64,000 nt of DNA. Origin: Actinomycetota bacterium. Its GTDB lineage: Bacteria; Actinomycetota; Thermoleophilia; Gaiellales; F1-60-MAGs149. A program made the position numbers and the translations under genes. The notes below the pieces were generated by a model, which saw nothing but the letters and a program-made list of their open reading frames with translations, searched no databases and had not been told where the DNA came from. Shown piece after piece: positions 34,332-42,409 of the stretch (the first letter of the stretch is position 1; every line of letters begins with the position of its first letter). Location: contig JAPLCF010000043.1 in the NCBI GenBank assembly GCA_026392355.1, positions 1 to 64,000 on the forward strand, given 5' to 3'.

Positions 34332-34691
34332 ATGAACGCTGAAGAGACGATGCGCGCGCTGGCTGCGGCTTGGGAGAACGGCGATCCCGACGCGATTGCC
34401 GATCGCTACGCGCCCGATGGCGTCTACGAGGGCCCGCTCTTTCCGAGCTTCCCGGTTGGGCCCGAGGCGGTCCGCGCGGCGTGCGCCGAGGCGTTTGCGG
34501 AGATCACCGATGTTGAGGTACCGCTGCGCAACGTCGCCATGACCGGCGACGTCTGTCTGGCCGAGGGTTCGTTTCGCTGCACCGACCTCGAGGGGAACCG
34601 CACGGACTTCGAGCTCGTCATGGTCCTCGTGCTCAAGGACGGGCTGATCACACGCTTTACCGAGTACTTCGATACCGCGAAGCTGGCGTGA
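34332..34691 (+). CDS. SnoaL-like / NTF2-fold protein
   Basis: The 119-aa product has the cone-shaped NTF2-fold pattern: helix with TMRALAAAWENGDPDAIADRYAPDGVYEG, then FPVGPEAVRAACAEAFAEI, then beta-strands ending LVLKDGLITRFTEYFDTAKLA. Members include isomerases, hydrolases and unknown proteins. A strong Shine-Dalgarno lies upstream. The flavoprotein gene follows 3 nt after its stop, suggesting that the two act on one pathway, possibly as oxidase plus hydrolase or ligand-binding helper. Substrate unknown. Confidence 0.82.
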   Translation: MNAEETMRALAAAWENGDPDAIADRYAPDGVYEGPLFPSFPVGPEAVRAACAEAFAEITDVEVPLRNVAMTGDVCLAEGSFRCTDLEGNRTDFELVMVLVLKDGLITRFTEYFDTAKLA

Positions 34692-34694
34692 TGC

Positions 34695-35951
34695 ATGGCG
34701 GGTGACGTGCCCGAGACGATCGAGGTTGTTGTGGTCGGTGGCGGCCAGGCCGGCATCGCGATGAGCGAGCATCTCAGCCGCTGTGGGATCGAGCATGTCG
34801 TGCTCGAGCGTGATCGCATCGCCGAGCGCTGGCGCACCGGCCGCTGGGATTCCCTGGTGGCCAACGGCCCCGTCTGGCACGACCGCTTTCCCGGCCTCGG
34901 GTTCGACGACGTGGACCCGGATGTGTTCGTCGGCAAGGAACGCGTAGCCGACTATTTCGTCGAGTACGCAGAGCAGATCGGTGCTCCGATCCGCACCGGT
35001 GTCGAGGTGCACTCGGTGCAGTGCCACGGCGACCGGCGCGGCTTCCGTGTCGAGACCTCGGCGGGGACGATCAACGCGGATTACGTAGTCGCCGCCACGG
35101 GGCCATTTCAGATCCCGGTGATTCCGCAGCTGGTGCCGGCTGACGCGCCCGTGCTGCAGCTGCATTCGAGTGACTACAAGAATCCTGAGCAGCTCCCCGA
35201 CGGTGGCGTGCTCGTCGTGGGCGGCGGCGCGTCCGGTGTGCAGATCGCTGACGAGCTGCGGCGTGCCGGGCGCGACGTGCACATGGCGATCGGTCCGCAC
35301 ACCCGCCCACCGCGTCGCTACCGCGACCGCGACTTCGTCTGGTGGCTCGGCGTGCTTGGCCTCTGGGATCTGCAGACCCCACCGGCGGGTGCCGAGCACG
35401 TCACGATCGCGTTCAGTGGCGCGTACGGCGGCCGCACGATCGACTTCCGCAACCTCGCTGCCGAGGGCATCACGCTGCATGGCCGCGCCGCGTCGTACGC
35501 CGACGGCATCGTGCAGTTCGCCGACGATCTTGCCGGCAACATCGCCGAGGGCGATCGCTACTACCTCGAGCTGCTCGCCCTTGCCGACGCCTACGTGGCG
35601 CGTAACGGCCTCGCGCTCCCCGCGGAGCCAGAGGCGCACGTGCTCGGTCCGCTGCCCGCCAGCGTCACTGAGCCCCTGCTCGAACTCGACCTTGTCGGGG
35701 CGGGCATCACATCGATCATCTGGGCGACCGGGTTTCGCACCGACTACAGCTGGCTCCGGGTCGATGCCTTCGACGAGCAGGGCAAGCCCGCACATCGTCG
35801 CGGTGTCTCGACCGAGCCCGGCGTCTACTTCCTCGGCCTGCCGTGGCTGTCCCGCCGCGGCTCGAGCTTCATCTGGGGCGTCTGGAGCGATGCCGGCTAC
35901 GTCGCCGACCACATCGACGGTCAGCGCATGTATCTGAATTACCGCTCCTAG
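34695..35951 (+). CDS. FAD/NAD(P)-dependent flavoprotein monooxygenase-like
   Basis: The 418-aa product has two dinucleotide-binding sites: GGGQAG near residue 15 (FAD) and GGGASG near residue 176 (NADPH), with ATG-containing strands (VVAATGPFQIP and IIWATGFRTDYSW). This architecture fits the flavin-containing monooxygenase/YUCCA-like group, although the classical FxGxxxHxxxY motif is only loosely represented by LQLHSSDYKNP. It is probably co-transcribed with the SnoaL-like gene. Its TAG shares the CTAG at 35948-35951 with the stop of the convergent fic gene. Confidence 0.85.
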   Translation: MAGDVPETIEVVVVGGGQAGIAMSEHLSRCGIEHVVLERDRIAERWRTGRWDSLVANGPVWHDRFPGLGFDDVDPDVFVGKERVADYFVEYAEQIGAPIRTGVEVHSVQCHGDRRGFRVETSAGTINADYVVAATGPFQIPVIPQLVPADAPVLQLHSSDYKNPEQLPDGGVLVVGGGASGVQIADELRRAGRDVHMAIGPHTRPPRRYRDRDFVWWLGVLGLWDLQTPPAGAEHVTIAFSGAYGGRTIDFRNLAAEGITLHGRAASYADGIVQFADDLAGNIAEGDRYYLELLALADAYVARNGLALPAEPEAHVLGPLPASVTEPLLELDLVGAGITSIIWATGFRTDYSWLRVDAFDEQGKPAHRRGVSTEPGVYFLGLPWLSRRGSSFIWGVWSDAGYVADHIDGQRMYLNYRS

Positions 35952-37027
35952 GCGGGTTCGCCCAGTGCATCGAGGAGTTCGCGATGCAGGAAGATGCGGT
36001 CGCGGCTGACGGCGTGCTCCTCAAGTACGCCGATCCGCACGAGCTCCTTGAGGTGGACGGAGGCGCGCTGGCGCTTGGCGATACCGGCATCGACGACGTC
36101 GCTGATACGGCAGTAGGGCTTGCTGAAGATCACGTCGAGCAGCAGCGGTGACGACGATGCTGGAGCTTCGCGCCGTACGCGCTCAGCGGTCGAGACCATC
36201 AGGGACCTGATGGTCTCGATTCGCGCCGTGGCCGAGATGGCCGTCAGACGAATGCCCTCCAGGAGATAGAGGACCCAGGCCTCCCACGCCGCATCCGTGG
36301 TGACGGCACGCAGCAGGCGGTAGTAGTCGCGCCTCGTGGCGAGGATGTACCCGCTGAGGTACAGGATCGGCGTATCTAGAAGGTCGTCACGCAGCGCGAG
36401 GAGCAGGTTGAGAATTCTGCCGGTGCGGCCGTTCCCGTCATGGAAGGGGTGGATCGCCTCGAACTGATAATGAAGGAGTGCGATACGCACCAGGGGGTCA
36501 AGGTCACTGGCGCCGTGGGCAAACCGCTCCCATGCCGCGAGCTTCTCGCGCAGCACGTCCTCGCCCGTCGGTGGCGTGTAGACCACCTCACCCGTGCGGT
36601 CGCCACGAAGCGCTGTGCCTGGCGTTGCGCGGATGCGTGTATCGACGCCGGTGACGATCGAGCAGAGCTCGACCATCAGATTCGTCGAGATCGGCCGTTC
36701 CTCGATCGCGTTGACGCCGTGGCGCAACGCAGTCCGGTATCGCAGCGCTTCCTTGACCGCGGGGTCGTCCGTGCGGTCGAGCGCATCGGCACGGAACAAC
36801 GCGTCGGCGGTCGTGACGATGTTCTCGATCTGCGAGCTAGCCTGCGCTTCAAGCAGCGGGATCGCGTTGATCAGGATCGTCTGGTCGGGCAGAGACATCG
36901 CAGCGGCCCGCATGCGCCCGAGTGCGCGGTGCGCGGCGATGCACTCTTTGAGCACGCGCGGGGTCTCGACGAGGACTGCCGGCGGCAGGTCAGGGAGCTC
37001 GTTGTATGGCTGTGCCATGTCGTGCAT
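35948..37027 (-). CDS. Fic-domain AMPylase with N-terminal inhibitory motif and C-terminal winged helix
   Basis: Fic enzymes transfer AMP (or another nucleotide moiety) from a nucleotide to hydroxyl side chains of target proteins. The 359-aa product has the full catalytic motif HPFHDGNGRTGR (193-204) and an N-terminal inhibitory helix motif SSQIEN (64-69; Ser and Glu in the (S/T)xxxE(G/N) pattern), so it is a self-inhibited class II Fic. A C-terminal winged-helix-like region (about 290-345) could bind DNA. The gene is preceded by a -10 box 6 nt from ATG 37027 and a 14-bp palindrome. Target protein unknown; no antitoxin gene is needed, as inhibition is built in. Confidence 0.92.
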   Translation of the reverse strand: MHDMAQPYNELPDLPPAVLVETPRVLKECIAAHRALGRMRAAAMSLPDQTILINAIPLLEAQASSQIENIVTTADALFRADALDRTDDPAVKEALRYRTALRHGVNAIEERPISTNLMVELCSIVTGVDTRIRATPGTALRGDRTGEVVYTPPTGEDVLREKLAAWERFAHGASDLDPLVRIALLHYQFEAIHPFHDGNGRTGRILNLLLALRDDLLDTPILYLSGYILATRRDYYRLLRAVTTDAAWEAWVLYLLEGIRLTAISATARIETIRSLMVSTAERVRREAPASSSPLLLDVIFSKPYCRISDVVDAGIAKRQRASVHLKELVRIGVLEEHAVSRDRIFLHRELLDALGEPA

Positions 37028-37033
37028 GACGAC

Positions 37034-37039
37034 ACGGTA
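37034..37039 (-). promoter_or_regulatory. -10 element of leaderless fic gene
   Basis: Minus-strand TACCGT is followed by 6 nt and ATG 37027. Confidence 0.5.
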
Positions 37040-37044
37040 TCAGA

Positions 37045-37079
37045 CCCATGTCGTTTTTTTACTACAAAAACGACATGGG
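37045..37079. promoter_or_regulatory. 14-bp perfect palindrome between leuD and fic (candidate operator)
   Basis: CCCATGTCGTTTTT (37045-37058) is exactly complementary to the arm at 37066-37079, with a 7-nt centre. It begins 5 nt upstream of the fic -10 box and covers the -35 position. Its AT-rich core stands out from the surrounding GC-rich DNA. It also starts 6 nt beyond the leuD stop, so a terminator role for leuCD is the alternative. Confidence 0.6.
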
Positions 37080-37085
37080 ATGAGG

Positions 37086-37676
37086 CTAGCCGAGCGACAG
37101 CGTGCTTGGCCCCTGGCGCTCGCGATCGCGCTCGTACTCGGCGATCTTGTCCTCGCGCAGCAGCGTGAGGGCGATGTCGTCCCAGCCGTTGATCAGGTTC
37201 TCGCGCACCTTCTCGTCGATCTCGAAGCCCACGGCACGGCCGTCGGGCATCGTGACCGTGCGGTCCTCGAGGCTGACGGTGATCTCGGCCGGCGCGGCGT
37301 CGAGCAGCTCGCGCACGTCGGACTCGTCGAGCTGGACCGTCAGCAGACCGATCTTGCCGCAGTTGGAGCGGAAGATGTCGGCGAAGCTGGGGGCGATGAC
37401 GACCTTGTAGCCCCAGTCCTGCAGGCCCCACGGCGCGTGTTCGCGCGACGAGCCCGAGCCGAAGTTCGGACCGGCAACGAGGATCGGAGCGTCGCGGAAC
37501 TCGGGGCGCTCGAGGACGAAGTCGGTCTCCTCCTGGCGCCAGTTGTGGAAGAGGAACTCGCCGAAGCCCGTGCGCTCGATGCGCTTGAGAAACTCCTTCG
37601 GCATGATCTGGTCGGTGTCGACGTTGGCCCGGTCGAGCGGCGCGGTCGTACCCGTGACAGTGGTGAACGGCTCCAT
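37086..37676 (-). CDS. leuD: 3-isopropylmalate dehydratase small subunit
   Basis: LeuD pairs with LeuC to isomerise 2-isopropylmalate to 3-isopropylmalate in leucine synthesis. The 196-aa product has the family start MEPFTTVTGTTAPLDRANVDTDQIMPKEFL, the swivelling-domain loop GPNFGSGSSREHAPWGL, and FRSNCGKIGLL. It begins 4 nt after the leuC stop and forms a two-gene operon with it. leuB and leuA are not nearby. Confidence 0.95.
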   Translation of the reverse strand: MEPFTTVTGTTAPLDRANVDTDQIMPKEFLKRIERTGFGEFLFHNWRQEETDFVLERPEFRDAPILVAGPNFGSGSSREHAPWGLQDWGYKVVIAPSFADIFRSNCGKIGLLTVQLDESDVRELLDAAPAEITVSLEDRTVTMPDGRAVGFEIDEKVRENLINGWDDIALTLLREDKIAEYERDRERQGPSTLSLG

Positions 37677-37680
37677 GTGA

Positions 37681-39042
37681 CTACTCCCACTCGCGGACGT
37701 CGGTGAGGTGGCCGGTCACCGCAGCGGCGGCAGCCATCTCGGGGCTCATCAGGTGCGTGCGGCCACCGGTACCCTGGCGGCCTTCGAAATTGCGGTTCGA
37801 GGTCGAGGCGCAGCGCTCGCCCGGCTTCAGGATGTCCGGGTTCATGCCGAGGCACATCGAGCAGCCCGCGTTGGGCCGCCAGTCGAAGCCGGCGTCGAGG
37901 AAGATCTTGTCGAGACCTTCCTGCTCGGCCTGCAACTTGACCATCATTGAGCCGGGGACCACCATCGCGTTGACGTTCGGCGCGACCTTCTTGCCCTCGA
38001 CGATGCGTGCGGCGGCGCGCATATCCTCGATGCGGCTGTTGGTGCAGGAGCCGAGGAAGACACGATCGATCTTCACGTCCTGCAGCGCCTGGCCGGCCTT
38101 GAGGTCCATGTACGCGAGCGCACGCTCCTCGTCGGCCGTCGTCGGCTCCGGCACGGTGCCGGTGATCGGCGCGACCTGGCCGGGGTTGGTGCCCCACGAG
38201 ACCTGCGGGGCGAGCTCGGAGACGTTGATCACCTCGACGCGGTCGTACTCGGCGTCGGGGTCGGAGCGCAGCTGGCTCCACTCGGCGACGGCGGCGTCGA
38301 AGTCCTTCGGCACGCCGACCTTGCCCTCGAGGTACGTGAAGGTCGTATCGTCGGGGGCGCAGTAGCCCGCACGGGCGCCGGCCTCGATCGACATGTTGCA
38401 GATCGTCATGCGGCCCTCCATCGAGAGCGCGTCGATTGCGGGGCCGGCGTACTCGAGTACGTAGCCCTGGCCGCCGGCGGCGGTGATCTGGCCGATCAGG
38501 CCGAGGATGTAGTCCTTGGCGACGACGCCCTTACTGGCCTCGCCGTCGAAGCGGACGAGCATCTTCTTGGCCTTGTTCTGCGGCAGCGTCTGCGTGCACA
38601 GGACGTGCTCGACTTCGCTCGTGCCGATGCCGAACGCCAGCGCGCCGAACGCGCCGTGCGTGGCCGTGTGCGAGTCACCGCAGACGATCGTCATGCCCGG
38701 CTGCGTGACGCCGAGCTCGGGGCCGATCACGTGGACGATGCCCTGGCGCTTGTGGCCCCAGGGGTAGAAGACGAGGCCGTGCTCGTCGACGTTCTTGGTG
38801 AGCGTGTCGAGCTGCTGCTTAGAGATGGGATCCTTGATCCCTTCGGCCAGCGCGCTCGTCGGCGTGTTGTGGTCCGCGGTCGCGAGTGTGCGGTCGGGGC
38901 GGCGAACGCCGCGGCCAGCCAAGCGCATGCTCTCGAACGCCTGCGGGGTCGTGACCTCATGGATCAGGTGGAGGTCGATGAACAGCAGGTCATCGTCGAT
39001 GACATGGGAGTCCCAGATCTTCTCGTAGGTCGTGCGTCCCAC
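37681..39042 (-). CDS. leuC: 3-isopropylmalate dehydratase large subunit
   Basis: LeuC is the aconitase-type catalytic subunit that holds the 4Fe-4S cluster. The 453-aa product contains the HNTPTS loop, [27 protein letters not shown], and the cluster cysteines in SCTNSR and in [13 protein letters not shown] 39042 is the chosen start: AAGGAG (39049-39054 on the complement) lies 6 nt upstream and the product then begins [12 protein letters not shown] as expected; the frame upstream to 39069 adds only non-conserved residues. A TAGCGT-type -10 on the minus strand near 39070-39080 would give a short leader, so unlike many neighbours this gene is leadered. Confidence 0.95.
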   Translation of the reverse strand: MGRTTYEKIWDSHVIDDDLLFIDLHLIHEVTTPQAFESMRLAGRGVRRPDRTLATADHNTPTSALAEGIKDPISKQQLDTLTKNVDEHGLVFYPWGHKRQGIVHVIGPELGVTQPGMTIVCGDSHTATHGAFGALAFGIGTSEVEHVLCTQTLPQNKAKKMLVRFDGEASKGVVAKDYILGLIGQITAAGGQGYVLEYAGPAIDALSMEGRMTICNMSIEAGARAGYCAPDDTTFTYLEGKVGVPKDFDAAVAEWSQLRSDPDAEYDRVEVINVSELAPQVSWGTNPGQVAPITGTVPEPTTADEERALAYMDLKAGQALQDVKIDRVFLGSCTNSRIEDMRAAARIVEGKKVAPNVNAMVVPGSMMVKLQAEQEGLDKIFLDAGFDWRPNAGCSMCLGMNPDILKPGERCASTSNRNFEGRQGTGGRTHLMSPEMAAAAAVTGHLTDVREWE

Positions 39043-39093
39043 AGCGTGCTCCTTCGTGGTGCCAGTCACGAAACGCTATCAGCGAAGAAGCCG

Positions 39094-39099
39094 TATCCT
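39094..39099 (+). promoter_or_regulatory. -10 element of the leaderless small-membrane-protein/exporter operon
   Basis: TATCCT is followed by 6 nt and ATG 39106; divergent from leuC. Confidence 0.55.
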
Positions 39100-39105
39100 G
39101 CCGGT

Positions 39106-39375
39106 ATGAGCGATGTGAAGCAGCCGCCGACTCTGGTTCGCCGTTGGGAGGGGCTCGAAATGGGCCTCCAGTTCCTGATCGCGTGGCCGACGCTGACGGT
39201 GATCATCACGATCATCCACCTGACAGCGCTCAATCAGCCGGCGTGGCGCAGTCTGCTGTACGGGGTGTTCTGGGCGCTGCCCGCGGCGTTCGTCGTCGCG
39301 ATGGCCTCGCAGAATGAGGCGCGCAAGCGCCGTAGTGCGTCCTCGCCGGATTCCGGCACGGACGCCGACGCATGA
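39106..39375 (+). CDS. Small two-helix membrane protein upstream of DHA2 exporter
   Basis: The 89-aa product has two predicted membrane helices (about 20-41 and 50-68), short basic loops, and a polar Ser/Asp-rich C-terminal tail. Its stop overlaps the ATG of the MFS exporter by 4 nt, so the two are made together; it may be an accessory subunit. I recognise no family. The start is supported by the -10 box at 6 nt spacing; the frame upstream of it runs opposite leuC and is discounted. Confidence 0.7.
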   Translation: MSDVKQPPTLVRRWEGLEMGLQFLIAWPTLTVIITIIHLTALNQPAWRSLLYGVFWALPAAFVVAMASQNEARKRRSASSPDSGTDADA

Positions 39376-40979
39376 CCGGCGCCGCGGCGCCGACCACACC
39401 AGCACCGAGCACGCGCCGCATGTGGCTGACGCTGTTCGCGATGTGCTTCGCGCTGTTCATGATCATGCTCGACAACACGGTGGTGAACGTTGCGCTGCCG
39501 ACGATCCAGCAGGATCTGGACCCGTCGCAGAGCGGCCTGCAGTGGATCATCAACGCGTACATCCTCGTCTTCGCGGCGCTGATTCTCCTCGGCGGCAAGC
39601 TCGGCGATCGCTTTGGTCGCAAACGGATGTTCATCGTCGGCCTCGTGCTGTTCACCGTGTTCTCCGTGGCGTGTGCGCTGTCGCAGACGGCGGAGCAGCT
39701 GATCATCTTCCGCGCGCTGCAGGGCACGGGCGCTGCGTTGATGAACCCGCTGTCGCTCTCGATTCTCGTGGCGACGTTCCCGCGACCGAAGCTGCCGCAG
39801 GCGATCGGTATCTGGGCCGGCGTCTCGGGTCTTGGTCTCGCCCTCGGCCCGCTACTCGGTGGCTTCCTGACGGAGCACGTCGGCTGGGGCGCCGTGTTCT
39901 GGATCAACGTGCCGATCGGCGTGATTGCCCTCGGCTTCGTCCTGTTCGTGGTTTCGGAATCGAAGGATTCGACGGTCAAGAGCCTCGATGTGGTGGGCAC
40001 GATCCTGGTCACGCTCGGCCTGTTCGGACTGATCTACGCCCTGATTGGCACGAGTACCCATCAGTGGCTGTCGGCGAACACGCTCGTCCCGCTGATTGTC
40101 GGCATCGTGCTGATCATCGTGTTCATCATCTGGGAGTCGAAGCACAAGGAGCCGATGGTCCCGCTTGGGTTCTTCAAGAGTCGCGGCTTCACCACGTCGA
40201 TCATCGTCGCGACGCTCGTCGGGTTCGGGCTGTACGGCTCGCTGTTCGTGGTGACGCTCTACATGCAGAACATCCGTGGCTACAGCGCGGTTGAGGCGGG
40301 CCTGCGTACGCTTCCGCTGACCATGGCGGTGATGTTCGTCGCGCCGATCGCCGGCAAGCTCAACGCCAAGGTCGGCCCGGCGATCCTGATGGGCACAGGT
40401 CTCGCGCTCTCGTCGATCGCCATGATCGGTCTCCGGTTCCTTGAGGTCGACAGCTCGTACAACCTGATCTGGCCGTTTTACCTGATGCTCGGCGTCGGCA
40501 TCGCGTTGACGCTGCCGGCGGCCAGCGCCGCGGCGATGGGTGCGATCGATCCGCGTAAGGCGGGCGTCGGCTCGGGTGTGCTGAACGCCTCGCGCCAGGT
40601 TGGCGGTGCGCTCGGCATCGCCGTGCTTGGCTCGGTCGCGACGGCGCTCACCGACAAGGCGTGGACAGAGAAGACCGACGCGATGGGTGGTCAGATCGCG
40701 GCCAATGCCGACAAGCTACGGCCACTGGTGCAAGGTGCGCAGATCCAGATGCTGGGCGAGCTCGTCAGCCAGAAGGTCAGCGGTGCCGCCGACATCGTGA
40801 TGGCGATGGCTGCCTCGGCCTGGATGGACGGCTTCCATGCCTCCGTGCTGGCCGGCGCGATCGTCCTTGGTGGTGGCGTCGTGGTCGTGATCATCGGCTT
40901 CCGCGGCGTGCCGCGGCCGTCAATGCGGCATGGCGCCGACTCCTCGGACAGCGCACCGCCCGTCGTCGCTGAGCTCTAG
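39372..40979 (+). CDS. DHA2-family (EmrB/QacA-like) multidrug exporter
   Basis: This proton-driven MFS transporter expels drugs or metabolites. The 535-aa product has 14 predicted membrane helices. DHA2 signatures are LDNTVVNVALPTIQQDL (motif D1 region, about residues 36-52), GGKLGDRFGRKRMF (motif A, about 74-87), and GLALGPLLGGFLTEHVGWGAVFWINVPIG (motif C). The C-terminal tail is cytoplasmic and polar. Translationally coupled to the 89-aa membrane protein. Substrate unknown. Confidence 0.92.
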   Translation: MTGAAAPTTPAPSTRRMWLTLFAMCFALFMIMLDNTVVNVALPTIQQDLDPSQSGLQWIINAYILVFAALILLGGKLGDRFGRKRMFIVGLVLFTVFSVACALSQTAEQLIIFRALQGTGAALMNPLSLSILVATFPRPKLPQAIGIWAGVSGLGLALGPLLGGFLTEHVGWGAVFWINVPIGVIALGFVLFVVSESKDSTVKSLDVVGTILVTLGLFGLIYALIGTSTHQWLSANTLVPLIVGIVLIIVFIIWESKHKEPMVPLGFFKSRGFTTSIIVATLVGFGLYGSLFVVTLYMQNIRGYSAVEAGLRTLPLTMAVMFVAPIAGKLNAKVGPAILMGTGLALSSIAMIGLRFLEVDSSYNLIWPFYLMLGVGIALTLPAASAAAMGAIDPRKAGVGSGVLNASRQVGGALGIAVLGSVATALTDKAWTEKTDAMGGQIAANADKLRPLVQGAQIQMLGELVSQKVSGAADIVMAMAASAWMDGFHASVLAGAIVLGGGVVVVIIGFRGVPRPSMRHGADSSDSAPPVVAEL

Positions 40980-40990
40980 TCGCCCGTTGA

Positions 40991-40996
40991 TACAAT
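40991..40996 (+). promoter_or_regulatory. -10 element of the leaderless nucleotidyltransferase module
   Basis: TACAAT is followed by 6 nt and GTG 41003; the best AT-rich -10 in this part of the window. Confidence 0.55.
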
Positions 40997-41002
40997 TCGC
41001 AC

Positions 41003-41194
41003 GTGGATGACTCGATCGCACGCGTGGCGCGCAAGCGCCGATTGCACGACAGCGATCACGCCGACGAGCTCCGCTACTGGCTCTCCCGCACCGTTGAAGA
41101 ACGCATTGAACAGGTGACGAAGCTCCGGAGTGAGGTATACGGTTTCGATGATGCGACTGAGTCCCGACTTCAACGCGTTTATCGACGTCTGTAG
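41003..41194 (+). CDS. 63-aa partner protein of nucleotidyltransferase
   Basis: The product starts VDDSIARVARKRRLHDSDHADELRYW and contains the pattern YWLSRTVEERIEQVTKLRSEVYG (about 25-47), a helical segment that I have seen in small genes placed directly before nucleotidyltransferases. GTG 41003 is set by the -10 box 6 nt upstream. It overlaps the nucleotidyltransferase gene by 47 nt in another frame. An antitoxin-like role is inferred from size, order and overlap, not from a motif. Confidence 0.7.
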   Translation: MDDSIARVARKRRLHDSDHADELRYWLSRTVEERIEQVTKLRSEVYGFDDATESRLQRVYRRL

Positions 41195-41606
41195 CCGCCA
41201 CGGCGTCCGCTTCATCATCGTTGGCGGGTACGCCCTTGCGGCACATGGGCATGCGCGCACGACGAAGGATCTTGATGTCTTCGTTGAGGCGACACCAGAC
41301 AACGCAGCAGTTCTCATGGCCGCACTGGCGGAGTTCGGCTTTGGCGGCATCGGTTTAGAGGCATCCGATTTCTCCGAACCGGGCGCGGTAATTCAACTCG
41401 GCTATCCACCGGTACGGATCGATCTGCTCACCGCACTGGATGGAGTGTCGTTCGCGGAGGCATTCGAGCATCACATCGAGGCGCCGGTTGATGGGCGTCT
41501 GGTTCCGTTCATTGGGCGAGCACAGCTGATCGCGAACAAGGAAGCAACGGGTCGCCTTCAAGATCTCGCGGATGTGGAGCGTCTCCGCTCCGACGACGCC
41601 GGCTAG
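41148..41606 (+). CDS. MNT/AbiEii-like nucleotidyltransferase
   Basis: The 152-aa product has the minimal nucleotidyltransferase core: VGGYALAAHGHARTTKDLDVFVEA, giving a GG pair at 26-27 and the metal-binding D41/D43, then VRIDLLTALDG with a third acidic site, and a helical C-terminal part (FIGRAQLIANKEATGRLQDLADVERL). ATG 41148 (or 41151) is chosen because it begins the domain. Base composition is visibly lower in GC than neighbours and includes a TTA leucine codon, suggesting recent transfer. Such proteins occur as toxins in type II/IV-like modules or as RNA/tRNA nucleotidyltransferases; the paired small gene supports the former. Its TAG shares CTAG with the trx gene. Confidence 0.82.
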   Translation: MMRLSPDFNAFIDVCSRHGVRFIIVGGYALAAHGHARTTKDLDVFVEATPDNAAVLMAALAEFGFGGIGLEASDFSEPGAVIQLGYPPVRIDLLTALDGVSFAEAFEHHIEAPVDGRLVPFIGRAQLIANKEATGRLQDLADVERLRSDDAG

Positions 41607-42349
41607 TTCAGCGCGCGCGCGAGGCGCTTGCGGTACTCGAGCACGATCGGATCGTCGACCGGGCGCTCGGCGAAGACGCCGATCATCACGCGGCGCACAC
41701 GATCCTTGCGGTCGGCGTCGGCACCGGGCAGCACCTCGAGCATCGCCTCGAGTGCGCCGACCGGATCGCCGGCGAGGCGCTCAAGCGCTGCCGCGAGTTC
41801 GGGGTCGAGCGTGGGGTCGAGCACGATTTCGGCGCAGGTGATCAGCCCGGCGGCCTGCGGCATCTCCTTGACCGGCTCGAGGACCGCAATCGCATCGGCG
41901 GTCTGGCCGGCGGCGAGCAGCAGGCGAGCGAATGCCATGGCGGCGTCGAGGTTGGTCGGGTCCTCGGCAAGGATCGCGCGCAGCGAGTCGGCATCGCCGG
42001 TGGCGACGGCTTCGTCGGTCGCAGACGGCACCAGCTGATCAAGGAATGCCTCGATCTGCGCGGGCGGGATCGCGCCGCTGAACTCCGCCACGACCTTACC
42101 GTCCTTGAAGGCTTTCACGGCGGGGATGCTCTGGATGCGGAAGGCGGCAGCCAGTTGCTGGTTGGCCTCGGTGTCGACCTTGACGAGCTTGACGGCGCCG
42201 CCGCGGCTGGCGATGGCGGCCTCGAGCGCGGGGGCGAGCTGCTTGCACGGGCCGCACCACTCAGCCCAGAAATCGACGACAACGGGAACCTGGTGGGAAG
42301 CTTGGATGACCTCGCGCTCGAAGTCGGCTTCGGTGATGTCAACGCCCAT
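41603..42349 (-). CDS. Thioredoxin-TPR protein (CnoX/YbbN-like)
   Basis: The 248-aa product has an N-terminal thioredoxin domain with WCGPCK (C32, C35) and the cis-proline region IQSIPAVKAF, followed by a helical TPR-like C-terminal half (ATGDADSLRAILAEDPTNLDAAMAFARLLLAAGQTADAIAVLE...). CnoX-type proteins act as redox-sensitive chaperone holdases. The active CxxC is intact here, unlike in E. coli CnoX. ATG 42349 follows a TACGAT box by 6 nt; the very long open frame upstream on this strand runs opposite MFS and acyl-CoA dehydrogenase genes and is a shadow. Confidence 0.9.
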   Translation of the reverse strand: MGVDITEADFEREVIQASHQVPVVVDFWAEWCGPCKQLAPALEAAIASRGGAVKLVKVDTEANQQLAAAFRIQSIPAVKAFKDGKVVAEFSGAIPPAQIEAFLDQLVPSATDEAVATGDADSLRAILAEDPTNLDAAMAFARLLLAAGQTADAIAVLEPVKEMPQAAGLITCAEIVLDPTLDPELAAALERLAGDPVGALEAMLEVLPGADADRKDRVRRVMIGVFAERPVDDPIVLEYRKRLARALN

Positions 42350-42355
42350 GTCGAC

Positions 42356-42361
42356 ATCGTA
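42356..42361 (-). promoter_or_regulatory. -10 element of leaderless thioredoxin-TPR gene
   Basis: Minus-strand TACGAT is followed by 6 nt and ATG 42349. Confidence 0.55.
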
Positions 42362-42397
42362 GGCGAGGCAAGCGAACCCTGACCGCGCTGCAGCGCG

Positions 42398-42403
42398 TAC
42401 CCT
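42398..42403 (+). promoter_or_regulatory. -10 element of leaderless MFS gene
   Basis: TACCCT is followed by 6 nt and GTG 42410; identical layout to hemB. Confidence 0.55.
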
Positions 42404-42409
42404 GACCAC

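Noticed and set aside
37045-37079. Attachment site or transposon end
   Set aside because: No integrase, transposase or target duplication nearby; position at a promoter fits an operator or terminator better.
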